This document shows, in pieces, positions 51,403 to 60,800 of a DNA stretch of 64,000 nt. This DNA comes from SG8-38 sp041576815. GTDB taxonomy: Bacteria > Myxococcota_A > Polyangia > Polyangiales > Houyiibacteriaceae. The stretch is taken from positions 32,470-96,469 of the forward strand of contig JBFGKE010000008.1 in NCBI GenBank assembly GCA_041576815.1, read 5' to 3'. The position numbers were made by a program, and so were the translations under genes. How positions within the stretch are numbered: the first letter of the stretch is position 1; the number at the start of each line of letters is the position of its first letter. Below the pieces are notes generated by a model. That model saw nothing but the letters and a program-made list of their open reading frames with translations. It did no database searches and was not told the DNA's origin.

Positions 51403-53553
51403 CTATCCGGGATCGGCACTCGCGTGAATCGCCTTTCGGGGGGGTGAGAGGATGTAGTGGGGTATCGGCTGACGATCGCGGCGGCAGCGCGCGTGGTCCT
51501 GCTCACACTGCGCCAAGAGCCGTGGCGTAGCGTCCGGCTTCCGGTGCGCGAGCCATCGGTCCCTCGCAGCCGCACCGTTCGGGCGGCCCAGGCTCTCGAG
51601 AGCCAGGGCGCGGCTCCGCAAGAGGCCTTCGTCGCGCGGTGCCAGTTGGAGGCCGGCTTCCGCCGCGGCAAGCGCCAGGGGGTCGTCGGACAGGCTCCCG
51701 TACGCCTGGGCGAGACTGCGCCACGCGGTGAAGTCGCCCGGTGATGCGGCAACCACACGCCGATAGGCCTCGGCGGCCTGCTTCCAGCGCCACACGCGTG
51801 CGTACGCGTCCCCCCGGACGCGATCGAACACGGGGCTCGCTCCAACCAGCGCTTCGGCCCGCCGCGTGAGAGCTGCCGCCTCGTCGGGTCGCCCCTGCAT
51901 CGAAGCGAGGCGTGCGCGGAGCACCCATGCACGCGCGAGCAGCTCCGACGACCCGACCTCCCTCGCAAGTGCGAGAGCGCGATCGAGACTCGGCTTCGCC
52001 ACGTGGACGTGCTCTTGCTTCGCGCGAAGAAGCGCGAGCGCTTGGGTGAGCAGTCGTTCGACCTCCGGTCGCGCAGATCCGCCCCTCGCTTCCCGCGCCT
52101 TCGCGCCCCGTCCCATCCATGACGTCGCGCTGCCGATCTCGGTCACCGGCTGCTCCAAGCACGGATCCAGCGCGACCTTGCCGTGCGCTTCGGCGCCGAT
52201 GGCGAAGCCGACCCCTCGTTCCGTACGGCTCTCGTCGCACGCCAACGCTTGGAAGCTCAGGCTGTGCTTGCGGTGAAGGAGGCGCGCGTCGACACGAAGC
52301 GGCGGCTCGAACCGTTCGGGGAGCACCATCGAGTATCGTACCGCCTGTGCGTCGTGCGGCCGAACGGTTCGATCGAACGCGGGCGCGGCGAAGCGGTGAA
52401 CGCGGTGGAGGGTCTCCGGTACGCCCGCGGCGTCGAGGATCGTGCTCTTCAGCACGAACACGTCGGCCCGCCCTGCCTCGTCGGGGCGCGAAACCGAGAG
52501 CAACTTGCCTCGGGCGTCACGAACCTCGACCTCCAGCCAAGCGTCGTGCATGTCGCGCACCCCGCCGGGGAACCGATGGCCGGTGTCCTGGTTGTGCAGA
52601 AGCACGTCGAAGACCAAGCGCTCGCCGCTGCGAAACCGCGAGTCTTCCGGCATGACGAAGCGGCGCCGGCCCGCGCGCACGGCCCCGATGTCGACGACGA
52701 CGGCGCCGCGGAGGGCGTCGGTCGCCTGGCGCGCATGGGCTGGGTCGGGAAGCTGTGCAGTCATCGCGGTGTGCGAGGCGGCCCATCGATGGCTTCGGAT
52801 CGACCCGTCGGATGCCCCGGCCATCTCGGCGTCTGAGGCAACCTCTGAGCCCATGTGGCAACCCTGGCAGTCCCTTCGTTCGACCGAGACGAGATGATCG
52901 GGCACCGCCCCCGAAAACGCCGAGGATGCCCAATCCCCCAGGTCGTCGATCCCTGGCAAGTGGCTTTCATTGCCGATGTCGGCTCCAGTAAACGAGCGAT
53001 GGCAAGAGCCGCAAAGCGCCGCCGTGCGAAGTGGCGCCATCGCGAATCGAGCCCGGTGTGCGTCGATCTCACCGGGGTCGGCCGGATCGGGGATCAGGAC
53101 ATTCGCGTCGGTGATCGTGAAGCTCGCATTTCCGTCCGAGCGCGTCGACTCGGCGTTGTGACACACGAGGCAGGTGATCCCCGCGTAGGCGAGGGGGTTG
53201 TCCGGTTCGACCGCCTCGTCGATGGCCCCCGACATCAGCAGCAGCGGATCGTGGCAACCCGCGCAAAAACGACTCTCCTCTTTTCCACGCTCGGCCCTGA
53301 ACTCGTCGATGCTCGCTCGGTACCAGGGGTTGTCGAACGACGCATACGCGTGAACGCTGTTCATCCAGTGAGATGCGACGTCGGCATGGCAGCTCGCGCA
53401 GTCGTCGGTCTTGGCAAGCCGCGTGACATCGAGCGCACCGGCCTGCATCAACGAGGGGCCGAGCGATTGCCCGGTGGAGTGAATCGGCTCCGGCCCGACG
53501 GAACAGCCCGCGACCGCGCACACCAAGAGTTCCGTCCAAAGCCAGCGCGCCAT
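51403..53553 (-). CDS. Pentaheme c-type cytochrome lipoprotein with TPR domain
   Basis: 716 residues from ATG 53553; ATG 53580 would add 9. The signal peptide ends VCAVAGC. Five CxxCH motifs lie in the first 240 residues: CASCH, CAGCH, CLVCH, CGSCH, CQGCH. The middle is a beta-sandwich-like region (VVVDIGAVRAGRRRF, HRFPGGVRDMHDAWLEV), and TPR-like helices fill about 500-680. This resembles cytochrome c554/multiheme proteins that move electrons in the periplasm or at the surface. The TPR fusion is unusual. Confidence 0.88.
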   Translation of the reverse strand: MARWLWTELLVCAVAGCSVGPEPIHSTGQSLGPSLMQAGALDVTRLAKTDDCASCHADVASHWMNSVHAYASFDNPWYRASIDEFRAERGKEESRFCAGCHDPLLLMSGAIDEAVEPDNPLAYAGITCLVCHNAESTRSDGNASFTITDANVLIPDPADPGEIDAHRARFAMAPLRTAALCGSCHRSFTGADIGNESHLPGIDDLGDWASSAFSGAVPDHLVSVERRDCQGCHMGSEVASDAEMAGASDGSIRSHRWAASHTAMTAQLPDPAHARQATDALRGAVVVDIGAVRAGRRRFVMPEDSRFRSGERLVFDVLLHNQDTGHRFPGGVRDMHDAWLEVEVRDARGKLLSVSRPDEAGRADVFVLKSTILDAAGVPETLHRVHRFAAPAFDRTVRPHDAQAVRYSMVLPERFEPPLRVDARLLHRKHSLSFQALACDESRTERGVGFAIGAEAHGKVALDPCLEQPVTEIGSATSWMGRGAKAREARGGSARPEVERLLTQALALLRAKQEHVHVAKPSLDRALALAREVGSSELLARAWVLRARLASMQGRPDEAAALTRRAEALVGASPVFDRVRGDAYARVWRWKQAAEAYRRVVAASPGDFTAWRSLAQAYGSLSDDPLALAAAEAGLQLAPRDEGLLRSRALALESLGRPNGAAARDRWLAHRKPDATPRLLAQCEQDHARCRRDRQPIPHYILSPPRKAIHASADPG

Positions 53554-53597
53554 GCTTTCTACGACGTCCGAGAGCCCCATTTGGTTCTGATTTTCGG

Positions 53598-54419
53598 TCA
53601 GAGGGTGCCGAAGCTCACGAAAATCTGTGTGAGAAGCGCGTCGGCCATCAAGATGCTGATCGAGACCACCACCACGGAGCGCGTCGTCGATCGCCCCACG
53701 CCTTCGGTCCCGCCTCGGGTCTGCAGTCCGAAATAGCAGCCCAGGATGGCGATGAGAAAGCCGAAGAAGGGGGTCTTGAAGACACCGCTTGCGAAGTCGT
53801 TGATGCGCAGCGAGTCGAGTGCCGTCGAGAAGAAAAACTCCATCGGGATGCCGTAGGACATGGCGGCGACGAGCATGGAGCTGGTCATGCCGAGGATGAA
53901 GGCGATGAACGTGATCAGCGGCATGATGACGATGCAGGCCGTCAGCCGCGGCACGACGAGCTTGCGAATCGGGTCCGCTCCAAGTGCGCGAATCGCGTCG
54001 ACCTGCTCGGTGACCGTCATGGAGCCGAGCTCGGCTGCGATGCCGGCGGCAATTCGGCTTCCCACGACGAGCGCGGTCAACGATGGGGCCAGCTCGCGTG
54101 CTTCGGAAACCGCGATGACCCGGCCGAGGGTGTCCTTCGCGCCAAATGCCTCCATCGACACCGCGAATTGAATCGTCATGACGATGCCGACGAAGATGGC
54201 CGTGGCGGCGGCGATGGCCGTGCTCCGAACGCCGAGCTGTTCGAGCTGGTATACGAACTCGCTGTTGTCGAATCGCGTCGTGAACATCGTGCGGAGCGTC
54301 CGCCCGGCGAGCAGGGTTGCGCCGCCGACCTCCTCGGCGAAGGTGCGAAGCCGCCGAATCTGGTAGTCGACCCACGTCGTGAAATTGCGTGGTCGGGCCG
54401 ACGGCGACGCCGAGGTCAC
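53598..54419 (-). CDS. mlaE: MlaE-family ABC permease
   Basis: 273 residues, GTG start overlapping the lipoprotein stop (GTGA). Five to six helices; the MlaE motif region AELGSMTVTEQVDAIRALGADP is intact and VVPRLTA follows. It is the permease of retrograde phospholipid (Mla) transport. No mlaF ATPase or mlaD MCE gene is next to it, so partners must be encoded elsewhere. Confidence 0.93.
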   Translation of the reverse strand: MTSASPSARPRNFTTWVDYQIRRLRTFAEEVGGATLLAGRTLRTMFTTRFDNSEFVYQLEQLGVRSTAIAAATAIFVGIVMTIQFAVSMEAFGAKDTLGRVIAVSEARELAPSLTALVVGSRIAAGIAAELGSMTVTEQVDAIRALGADPIRKLVVPRLTACIVIMPLITFIAFILGMTSSMLVAAMSYGIPMEFFFSTALDSLRINDFASGVFKTPFFGFLIAILGCYFGLQTRGGTEGVGRSTTRSVVVVSISILMADALLTQIFVSFGTL

Positions 54420-54931
54420 GGTCGACCCACCGTCGTCGTGAAGCCAGCCAGCATTCGGTCGAAGTCCACGCGCGCCTCGTCGAAGCCCGGGCCGGTCGGG
54501 GTGATCAAGCCGAAGTCGTAGACACAGTCGTCCTTCTTGAGGATCTGGAGGAGGATGTCCCTAGGCACCCCGTCGAGCTTGCCCCTGAAGTGCGTTCGGA
54601 GCGCCTCGCGACCGTCCATCTCCACCACCTCTTCCTCGACGATCTCGCGCTCGGTGAAGCCGATGATCAGGTGGCTTCGGAGCGCCGTCAGCGGAATGTC
54701 GAGGCCAGGGTCACAGTCGGAGTCGACGTGCATGACGGCTCCCTTCGCCCCGTTGTGCCAGGCGAGGTCGTTTTGCCGGTCGACGGTGACCCGCGTCCAA
54801 TCCCCGCTGACCTCGCCGATACGATAGCTCGTTCGATCGCCGCGATAGACGTCGTTTTGGAACGTCCCCGTGGTGGCACAGCCCATGGTGGTCAGGCCCC
54901 ACACTAGCCAGATTCCCAGCCTCCCGTTCAC
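54416..54931 (-). CDS. Lipoprotein upstream of mlaE
   Basis: 171 residues from GTG 54931. The signal peptide reads GIWLVWGLTTMGC (lipobox). The mature part has VTVDRQNDLAWHNGAKGAVMHV and a paired-Cys spacing (DSDCDPG, KDDCVYD). I recognise no domain. Coupling to mlaE by a 4-base overlap hints at a phospholipid-transport role. Confidence 0.72.
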   Translation of the reverse strand: MNGRLGIWLVWGLTTMGCATTGTFQNDVYRGDRTSYRIGEVSGDWTRVTVDRQNDLAWHNGAKGAVMHVDSDCDPGLDIPLTALRSHLIIGFTEREIVEEEVVEMDGREALRTHFRGKLDGVPRDILLQILKKDDCVYDFGLITPTGPGFDEARVDFDRMLAGFTTTVGRP

Positions 54932-55027
54932 CGGTCCCGACTCTAGCAGGCGCCGCTTTCTTGTCGATTTGGCCCGAAAATCGCGCTGCGGGCCGGTCCG
55001 GACGCGGTCCGCTATGCTGTAGAGACT

Positions 55028-57070
55028 GTGAGTCGGGGGGCTCAACAAGAACAGTCGGTCGAGGTCCGCGGGGTCGCGACCTTGGATCGCCTCGTGGCGG
55101 AGGGAAAGGTGTCTCCAAGCCGCTACGACGAGGTGATCATTCACGCGCAGCGAACCCAGTCGACCGCCGAGGAAGCGATTCTTCAGCTGGGGCTGCTGAG
55201 CGAGGCCGCGCTCCTCAAGTACATTGCCAACCTCTACCAAACCCGTTTCGTGAGCTCCGAGAAGCTCGCAAAGGCCGGCGTCGATCCAGCGCTTCTCCGT
55301 CAGGTTCCGCGCAAGCTCGCCAAACGCCTCACCGCGTTTCCGATCCTCTTCGACCAGGCGGCCCGAACCCTTTCGGTCGTGGCGGCAGACGTGACGGACG
55401 ACGGGGTTCGCCAGCAGATGCAGTTCGCGACGGGAGCGCGCGACGTCAAAGTGTACGTCGCACGGGAGGGCGCCATTCGCGGCTTGATCGCCAAGCACTA
55501 CGACAATGACAACCGCCCTTTCGAGCTGCTCCTGAGCGGGGTCAACTCCCGGGAGGTGGACGGCGAGCGCGAATCTGACCCGCCACCGGGGTGGGGTCAC
55601 GAGTTCGAGGAAAACGACGGGCAGCTGGTTCGCCGCCGCCGCGCGCAGTCGCTGGAGATGGAGCAGGCCGCGAACGATCAAACGGGCGGTGCGGACCAAG
55701 GAGGCTCTTCGGGCGAGGCGAAGGCCTCCACGCTGGTCGAGCGGTTGTCTGCGCCTTCGCAGGGTGACGATCTCGACGTCGATCCTGCAGCATATCTCGA
55801 GACGCTCAACGTGCTCGTCACGTTGATCGAGCAACTGCAGCAGGACCGCGGCGGGCATTCGATGCGCGTCGCTCGTGTGTGCGAGCAGGTTGGCGAGCGA
55901 ATCGGGCTCACACCACCCCAGGTTCAAGGTATTTTGGTGGCCGCGTACTTACACGACGTGGGTGTGTCGTCGGCTTCGCACGTGACCGCCCTCGACGTCA
56001 CCCTCGACGATGGGAAGCGCGAGCTCGCTCGGCGGGTGTACACGGCTCCCCTACGACTTCTCGATTCGGTCGCGCTCCCCGAGACCGCGGCTGAGGTGCT
56101 TCGCCACCGGTACGAACGCTTCGATGGCAATGGGTTTCCAGAGCGCCTGAGCGGAAAAAGCATCCCGCTCGGTGCGCGCGTGCTCGCCGTCGCCGAGAGC
56201 TACATCGACCTCACCCACACCAGCCGCAACGCACTCGATCGGCGCGTCCCACCCGAGGAAGCCTGCGATGCCCTCGATGCTCACAAAGGCACGGCGTTCG
56301 ACCCCGCAGTCGTGGATTGGCTGAGGCACATCGTGCTGGATGATGGGGTCAAGGTGGGCATGCTGTCAGAGCGACATCGCGTGCTGATCGTCGACCCCGA
56401 CCCCGAGGAGACCGCCGTGCTCGAAGTCCAGTTCGTGGGGCAGGGCTACGAAGTCGCGATCGAGCGGTCGGTCGAAGGCGCGCTTCGCCGTCTCGACTCC
56501 GAGAAATACGACGCCGTGGTCAGTGAGGTGCACCTCGCAGACGGGCAAGGCTTCGACCTGCTCTCACGCATGCGACAAGGCTCGCACACCGCCGTGCCAC
56601 TGATGTTCGTGACGTCCGAGCGCGCACAGTCGTCCGTCCATCGCGGGCTCGAGCTCGGCGCAGCCGATTACGTGGTGAAGCCGGCCTCCGCAGCGGTCGT
56701 GGCAGCCAAGGCGGGCCGTACGATCGCGAACAGCCAAGCCAAGAAGCCGGGCGGGCGTGGCGTCTCCGGGTCGCTCCAAGAAATGTCACTGCCCGACGTG
56801 ATTCAGATCCTGGCAAACGGCCGAAAGAGCGGACGCCTCAAGGTGCAGAGTCGAACCTTGCGGGGTGAAATGATGTTTCAGGACGGCTCGATTCACGATG
56901 CTCGATTCGGCGACCTCTGTGGCGCAGAGGCCGTCTATGGAATCCTTCGGCTGACCGAAGGCGATTTCGAGCTCGAGGCGGACACGACGGCCGTCGAGGA
57001 CGTCATTGGGATTCCTACCCACCATTTGCTCCTCGAAGCGATGCGACGCCTCGACGAGGAACATCGGTAG
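55028..57070 (+). CDS. GspE-N/HD-GYP/pseudo-receiver/DUF4388 signalling protein
   Basis: 680 residues, GTG start. Order: GspE/MshE N-terminal-like domain (about 15-165), HD-GYP phosphodiesterase (about 255-440; GGHSMRVARV, YLHDVGV, HRYERFDGNGFPERLSG), receiver (about 450-570) and PATAN/DUF4388 (about 577-680; SGSLQEMSLPDVIQILA). The receiver reads VVSEVHLADGQGF where the phospho-Asp should be, so Asp is replaced by Glu. The HD-GYP may hydrolyse cyclic-di-GMP; the GspE-type domain can bind it in other proteins. Upstream neighbour of the large kinase. Confidence 0.88.
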   Translation: MSRGAQQEQSVEVRGVATLDRLVAEGKVSPSRYDEVIIHAQRTQSTAEEAILQLGLLSEAALLKYIANLYQTRFVSSEKLAKAGVDPALLRQVPRKLAKRLTAFPILFDQAARTLSVVAADVTDDGVRQQMQFATGARDVKVYVAREGAIRGLIAKHYDNDNRPFELLLSGVNSREVDGERESDPPPGWGHEFEENDGQLVRRRRAQSLEMEQAANDQTGGADQGGSSGEAKASTLVERLSAPSQGDDLDVDPAAYLETLNVLVTLIEQLQQDRGGHSMRVARVCEQVGERIGLTPPQVQGILVAAYLHDVGVSSASHVTALDVTLDDGKRELARRVYTAPLRLLDSVALPETAAEVLRHRYERFDGNGFPERLSGKSIPLGARVLAVAESYIDLTHTSRNALDRRVPPEEACDALDAHKGTAFDPAVVDWLRHIVLDDGVKVGMLSERHRVLIVDPDPEETAVLEVQFVGQGYEVAIERSVEGALRRLDSEKYDAVVSEVHLADGQGFDLLSRMRQGSHTAVPLMFVTSERAQSSVHRGLELGAADYVVKPASAAVVAAKAGRTIANSQAKKPGGRGVSGSLQEMSLPDVIQILANGRKSGRLKVQSRTLRGEMMFQDGSIHDARFGDLCGAEAVYGILRLTEGDFELEADTTAVEDVIGIPTHHLLLEAMRRLDEEHR

Positions 57071-57134
57071 CACCGGCCAGGTGTTCAGCGACCGCCTGGT
57101 TTGAGGCAGGGGGAGCCTGGGATATGCTGCACGG

Positions 57135-60100
57135 GTGCGCTTGTGCCATCAATGCGGCGCGTCGGTCGAGGATGCGGCGCGCTTTTGCTCCGCGTGCGGC
57201 GCGCCGTCTGACGAGGTCGGGGGATCCGGCGCTTCGGACCCGCTGATCGGGCGCGTCGTAGGTGGCAGCTACCTGCTCCAAGAGGTCGTCGGCGTCGGAG
57301 GGATGGGTCGCGTGTACAAGGCCGAGCAGTCGACGCTCGGGCGTACGGTGGCCGTCAAAGTCATCCATCCGCACTTGCTCGGCGACGAGCAGACCGTGGC
57401 GCGATTCTATCAAGAGGCGAGAGCGTCGAGCCGCCTGAACCATCCCAACAGCGTGAGCATCATCGACTTCGGGAGGACGGACGACGGGATTCTCTACTTG
57501 GCGATGGAGTTTCTGAGCGGGAAAGACCTCGCCCTGGTCATGCACGAGGAAGGGCCGCTTCTGCCGGAACGCGTCTGCCGAATCCTCATCAACACCTTGG
57601 ATGCCCTCGGCGAAGCCCACGAGCTCGGTATCGTGCACCGCGACTTGAAGCCGGAAAACATCATCTTGCGCCCGCTTCGGTCCGGCGAGGACCTGGTGAA
57701 AGTGGTGGACTTCGGGCTCGCGACGATCGTCGGCAAGGAAAGCTCGATCACGAAGCCCGGACTGGTCTGTGGCACGCCGGACTACATGTCGCCAGAGCAA
57801 GGCCGCGGTGACAGCGTCGATGGACGGGGCGACCTTTACGCGCTCGGCGTCGTCCTGTTCGAGCTGCTCGCGGGGCATCTCCCGTACATCGACGACACGC
57901 CAACGCGCGTGGTGTTGAGACATCTGAACGATCCGATTCCGGATCCCCGCGTGGCAAGCCCGAACCGGAAAATCCCCGATCGGCTTGCCGAGGTGACGAT
58001 GAAGGCGCTCGCGAAAGAAGCAGGCGAGCGCTACCAGGTCGCAAGAGAGATGCAGGAGGCGCTCCGGGGGGCCTTGGATGATCTGCGCGAGACCCGCGCG
58101 TCGTTCACGCCGTGCCCGAGCTGTGGCGCCCCAGTGGTTCCCTCCCAGAACTTCTGCGGCGAGTGCGGGGCGCGGCTGGCGGGTGCCGAGCCGGCGGTCG
58201 GCGGCAATCGCTCGCTGCGGCCTTCCTTTTATCCGCCGCTCGGGTCACAGCGCGAGTTCATCGGTCGAGAGGCCGAGCTTCGAAAGATGCGTGAAGCCCG
58301 CCAGACCGCGTCGCAGGGGGCACACTGGGTCCACGTGCACGGCGAGCCCGGCGTAGGCAAGACGCGATTCCTGACCGAGATCGCCGAGATCGCGGCGGCC
58401 GAAGGGGACCTCGTCGTCGGGGCAGGCGCTCATTCGACCGGCGCGGCCGTTCCCTATGCGGCGATTCGGACGATCCTGGCGGAGCTCCTCGAAGTCGACG
58501 ATTCGGAGCTGGCCAGGATGGCCAATCGCGGGAGCGAGCTCGGCTCGACGCTGGCAGGGGCAGGCGTCGACGAGGTGATGAACCCGTCGGGGCTGTTCGC
58601 GGGCGACGGCAGGTCCCGGACGGGCGCCGTTGCCGAAGCGGTGGCTTGTGCGATACGGCGCGCGCGGACGCGGGCGTCGAGTGGCCGCGTCGTCTTGATC
58701 GTCGATGACCTGCAGTGGTGCGACGGGCTGACCCAACGCACCGTCATCGAGCTCGCGCGCGCGCTTGGGAGCGAGCCCGTGCTGTTGGTGACTGCATCCG
58801 ACCACGATCGCGGCGTTCTCGCCAACGAGGTCGTCCACCTCGCGGGCCTGACCGCTCAAGAGGCGGAGGAGTTCTTGGCAGGTTCCTTTCACCTGAAGCT
58901 CGTTTCCGGGCTCGACAGGCTCACCGAGGTCTTCGGCGGGGAAGTCATGCCGCTTCATCTCGAGCAGCTCGAAGCGCTCGGGATCTCGCCGGATGAGGGG
59001 CCGCCGCCGAACATGGCCGATGCCGTCGTGCAGCGCATCGAGCGGCTCGACGTCGATGCACAGCGCCTCCTCCAGGCCGCGTCGGTGCTCGGGCGCACCT
59101 GCGACTTGGACGCGCTTCGTGCGGTCGCGGACAACGATCAGCTGCTCGGGCTCGACGAGCTCGCGGGAAGCTCGTTCGTCCAGCTCGATGGGAGCAAGGT
59201 CAGCATCGTGCATCCTTTCATCGGCGACCTCGTCGAAGCGTCGATTCCGGCCGAAGCGCGCCGCGCGCTCCATCGTCGCGCGTACGAAGTCGCGAGCGAG
59301 CTTCACGCGCCTGAAGAGGTCCGAGCGGCGCACGCCTTCCGTGGGGTCGACCCCGTGACGAGCTTGGTCGTGCTCGAAAAAGCAGGGGACGCCTCGATGA
59401 CCCGAGGGGATCATCTGGGTGCGGTTCTCGAGTATCGCCGTGCGCTCGAGCTCGCGCGACGCGAGACATTGGAAAGTGGAGACACCGTGTACGATCGGGC
59501 GATCGCGACGTTCAGCCGGAAGCTCGGCGAGGCGCTTGCCAGGTCCGGTGACGCGTCCGGCGCGGACGGCGTGCTTCGCGAAGCACTCGACCTCACCATG
59601 CCGAATAGCGCCGATCGGGCGAAGATGCTGCTCTCGCTCGGGCGCATCGCCGCTCGGAGGGACCGGCCGCGCGACGCGATGCGCTACTTCGGGCAGGCGC
59701 TCGAGCTCGTCGCGGGCGTCGAGCCCACCGTCGAGTCGCATCTGCAAGTCGCGATCGGGCGCATTCGGCGGATCGAGGGGGACCCGCATCACGCAGCGAA
59801 CGCGTATCGCCGCGCGCTCGAGCTGTTTGCCGAAATCGACGCGTCGGAAGAAACCGTGGCGCGGACGCGCCTCGAGCTCGCAGACGCTCTGACGGCGGCC
59901 GGCGACCACGAAAACGCAGGAGAAGAGCTCCGCGCCGTCGAGCAGTCGGCGCGAAAGACCGGCGGCACGAGCCTCGTCGCGCGCGCCGTCGGCATGCTCG
60001 GGTCGATCGACGAGCTTGCCGGCCGCGCGCGGGATGCCCAGGTCCGCTACGAAGAGGCAGCCTCGCTTGCTGCCGAAGCCGGCGACGCCCCCGGTTACCG

Positions 60101-60143
60101 GCGTTGGCTTTCGGCGAGTAAAACGCTGAGGGCGAGCATATAG
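57135..60143 (+). CDS. Zn-ribbon Ser/Thr kinase-AAA-TPR protein
   Basis: 1002 residues, GTG start. Zn ribbon 1 (C4, C7, C18, C21), kinase domain (about 40-300; VGVGGMGRVYKAEQ, VAVKVI, HRDLKPENII, DFGLATI), Zn ribbon 2 (about 325-345; CPSCGAP...CGECGARL), AAA-16 ATPase (about 380-600; HGEPGVGKTRFL, LIVDDLQW), then TPR-like helices (about 770-1000). This is the myxobacterial kinase-ATPase-TPR arrangement. Substrate is unknown. Confidence 0.93.
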   Translation: MRLCHQCGASVEDAARFCSACGAPSDEVGGSGASDPLIGRVVGGSYLLQEVVGVGGMGRVYKAEQSTLGRTVAVKVIHPHLLGDEQTVARFYQEARASSRLNHPNSVSIIDFGRTDDGILYLAMEFLSGKDLALVMHEEGPLLPERVCRILINTLDALGEAHELGIVHRDLKPENIILRPLRSGEDLVKVVDFGLATIVGKESSITKPGLVCGTPDYMSPEQGRGDSVDGRGDLYALGVVLFELLAGHLPYIDDTPTRVVLRHLNDPIPDPRVASPNRKIPDRLAEVTMKALAKEAGERYQVAREMQEALRGALDDLRETRASFTPCPSCGAPVVPSQNFCGECGARLAGAEPAVGGNRSLRPSFYPPLGSQREFIGREAELRKMREARQTASQGAHWVHVHGEPGVGKTRFLTEIAEIAAAEGDLVVGAGAHSTGAAVPYAAIRTILAELLEVDDSELARMANRGSELGSTLAGAGVDEVMNPSGLFAGDGRSRTGAVAEAVACAIRRARTRASSGRVVLIVDDLQWCDGLTQRTVIELARALGSEPVLLVTASDHDRGVLANEVVHLAGLTAQEAEEFLAGSFHLKLVSGLDRLTEVFGGEVMPLHLEQLEALGISPDEGPPPNMADAVVQRIERLDVDAQRLLQAASVLGRTCDLDALRAVADNDQLLGLDELAGSSFVQLDGSKVSIVHPFIGDLVEASIPAEARRALHRRAYEVASELHAPEEVRAAHAFRGVDPVTSLVVLEKAGDASMTRGDHLGAVLEYRRALELARRETLESGDTVYDRAIATFSRKLGEALARSGDASGADGVLREALDLTMPNSADRAKMLLSLGRIAARRDRPRDAMRYFGQALELVAGVEPTVESHLQVAIGRIRRIEGDPHHAANAYRRALELFAEIDASEETVARTRLELADALTAAGDHENAGEELRAVEQSARKTGGTSLVARAVGMLGSIDELAGRARDAQVRYEEAASLAAEAGDAPGYRRWLSASKTLRASI

Positions 60144-60157
60144 CGGAGGAGGCCTTC

Positions 60158-60202
60158 GGCACTGGCACTGGCACTGACGCTGTCCCTGGCACTGGCGCTG
60201 CC
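60158..60202 (+). repeat. GGCACT-type low-complexity run
   Basis: Tandem GGCACT units, with variants such as GACGCT and GGCGCT, occupy the spacer between the kinase stop and the next lipoprotein gene. No terminator or promoter is visible in the run; the remaining spacer is about 30 bases. Confidence 0.7.
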
Positions 60203-60233
60203 ACGGCTCCGGGCCTCTGCTATCCTCGCGCGC

Positions 60234-60800
60234 ATGCGGGGTTCCTGGTGGATCGGCGTGCTTTTCGCCGCGCTCGGCTGTGAGTCGCTCGGGGAGTTTC
60301 GGACCGCGGAGGGCGAGGTCTATCGAGGGGACATCGCCGGCGTTCACGTCGACGATCCCCTCGTGTGCCCCGGCGGGATCGACTGCTCCTTCATTCGCCG
60401 CGGCTTCCCGTACGGTGTGACGCTCGACCTGACGTTCGACCCCGAACGCCAATACGACGACCCTGGAACGATCTCGACCACCGGCGAGGCATGCGGGCCG
60501 ACATTCGTCGATACCCCCTTGCTTCCAATTGCTCCGCTCGCGCACGATCAGCTCGGCCTCTACGAGTTCCCGGGCAGCGGACGCGTCCGCAACTACATCT
60601 TCGTCGCGCGGCCTGAGGAGGGCCCGCTGGCTGGGCGCGATGCGATGGTCTTCGTGTCGCTGCTTCGGGGCGGCGGCATCGAGCTTCGCATCGTCGCAGG
60701 GCCCGGGCTCGTGATCTGCGATCCGAGCGACTGCGCCGAGATCGATTCTGGCCAATGCGACTACTTCGGCGTCTTTGCCCTCGCCCGAGAGCCGCTCTGA
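60234..60800 (+). CDS. Lipoprotein, unknown function
   Basis: 188 residues. Signal peptide MRGSWWIGVLFAALGC ends at the lipobox. Paired Cys (VCPGGIDC and ICDPSDCAEID, QCDYFG) suggest disulfides. No known domain. The stop overlaps the tsaD start (TGATG), an odd pairing of a lipoprotein with tRNA modification. Confidence 0.78.
   Translation: MRGSWWIGVLFAALGCESLGEFRTAEGEVYRGDIAGVHVDDPLVCPGGIDCSFIRRGFPYGVTLDLTFDPERQYDDPGTISTTGEACGPTFVDTPLLPIAPLAHDQLGLYEFPGSGRVRNYIFVARPEEGPLAGRDAMVFVSLLRGGGIELRIVAGPGLVICDPSDCAEIDSGQCDYFGVFALAREPL

Noticed and set aside
58245..60755. 836-residue minus-strand frame
   Set aside because: It is antisense to the kinase-AAA-TPR and lipoprotein genes; Arg/Glu-rich with no recognisable motif, as expected for high-GC shadows.
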